Shown one piece after another: positions 5,047 to 5,290 of a DNA stretch of 5,290 nucleotides. Below the pieces are notes generated by a model. The model made no database searches, was not told the DNA's origin, and saw nothing but the letters and a program-made list of their open reading frames with translations. A program made the translations under genes and the position numbers. The first letter of the stretch is position 1. Each line of letters opens with the position of its first letter. Source of the stretch: Actinomycetales bacterium (GTDB lineage Bacteria; Actinomycetota; Actinomycetes; Actinomycetales; Cellulomonadaceae); the NCBI GenBank assembly GCA_012514545.1, contig JAAZAC010000241.1, forward strand, positions 1-5,290, written 5' to 3'.

Positions 5047-5290
5047 ATGGCTGAGCTGACGATCAGGCCCGAGGAGATCCGGGCCGCGCTGGACAGCTTC
5101 GTGGAGTCCTACACGCCCTCGGGCGCGGTCCGCGAGGAGGTCGGCCGGGTCACGCTCGCGGCGGACGGCATCGCGCAGGTCGAGGGGCTGCCGGGCGCGA
5201 TGGCCAACGAGCTGCTCGAGTTCGAGGACGGAACCCGCGGCCTCGCGCTCAACCTCGACGTGCGCGAGATCGGCGTCGTCGTGCTGGGCG
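5047..5290 (+). CDS. atpA: ATP synthase F1 subunit alpha, 3'-partial
   Basis: The first 81 residues of the non-catalytic nucleotide-binding subunit of the F1 head. MAELTIRPEEIRAAL is the typical actinobacterial N-terminus, whose first helix reaches delta. It is followed by the beta-barrel crown domain with VGRVTLAADGIAQVEGLPG (33-51) and the MANELLEFEDG segment (53-63), where alpha subunits normally carry the same pattern. The Walker A (P-loop) and all catalytic-interface residues lie beyond the window end. ATG 5047 is preceded by GAAAGAGAG. The reading frame is open to base 5290 with no defect. Downstream genes are expected to be atpG, atpD and atpC, which cannot be seen here. Confidence 0.97.
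   Translation, partial: MAELTIRPEEIRAALDSFVESYTPSGAVREEVGRVTLAADGIAQVEGLPGAMANELLEFEDGTRGLALNLDVREIGVVVLG

Noticed and set aside
1..5290. Mobile elements, CRISPR arrays, tRNA or rRNA genes, att sites
   Set aside because: I saw no transposase, spaced direct repeats or tRNA/rRNA-like sequence; all gaps are short and accounted for.

Overview
The window is a GC-rich (well above 70% by eye) actinobacterial chromosome segment with every gene on the + strand. It holds the 5' half of the F1Fo ATP synthase operon and the three genes that usually precede it in Actinomycetota. The order is threonylcarbamoyl-AMP synthase (Sua5/YrdC type), WecA-like phospho-sugar transferase, small AtpI-like membrane protein, then atpB-atpE-atpF-atpH-atpA. 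From memory this matches Mycobacterium tuberculosis Rv1301-Rv1308. Here, however, b and delta are separate genes, whereas mycobacteria fuse them. With the sequence style of the subunits, this suggests a non-mycobacterial high-GC actinomycete, probably Micrococcales (Cellulomonas-like). The genus is inference.

Layout: 1-639 is the 3' part of the Sua5-type gene, whose start lies before the window. 636-1784 is the wecA-like gene, joined by a GTGA overlap. 1781-2275 is the AtpI-like gene, joined by ATGA behind a strong ribosome binding site. 2276-2449 is a non-coding gap with a hairpin across the preceding stop codon, a possible -10 box (TAGGAT) and probably the atp operon leader. 2450-3262 is atpB, which appears to start at CTG. 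3263-3356 is a gap with a perfect hairpin and a strong ribosome binding site for atpE (3357-3566). atpF (3566-4165) and atpH (4165-4980) follow, each joined by a TGATG overlap. A 66-nt gap with another perfect hairpin precedes atpA (5047 onward, cut by the window end).

How the genes work together: a, c and b form the membrane proton channel, rotor and stator, and delta ties the b stalk to the F1 head that begins with alpha. Gap sizes and initiation signals differ in a way that fits subunit stoichiometry: the abundant c and alpha have their own leaders and ribosome binding sites, while b has no visible Shine-Dalgarno and seems to depend on coupling. The upstream genes serve tRNA modification (t6A) and the first lipid-linked step of cell-envelope glycan synthesis.

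No novel mobile, defence or biosynthetic system is visible. The points most worth a second look are the apparent CTG start of atpB, the internal duplication in the delta subunit with a constant 90-residue offset, the swapped His/Glu pair in subunit a, and the translation-control layout of the intergenic regions.
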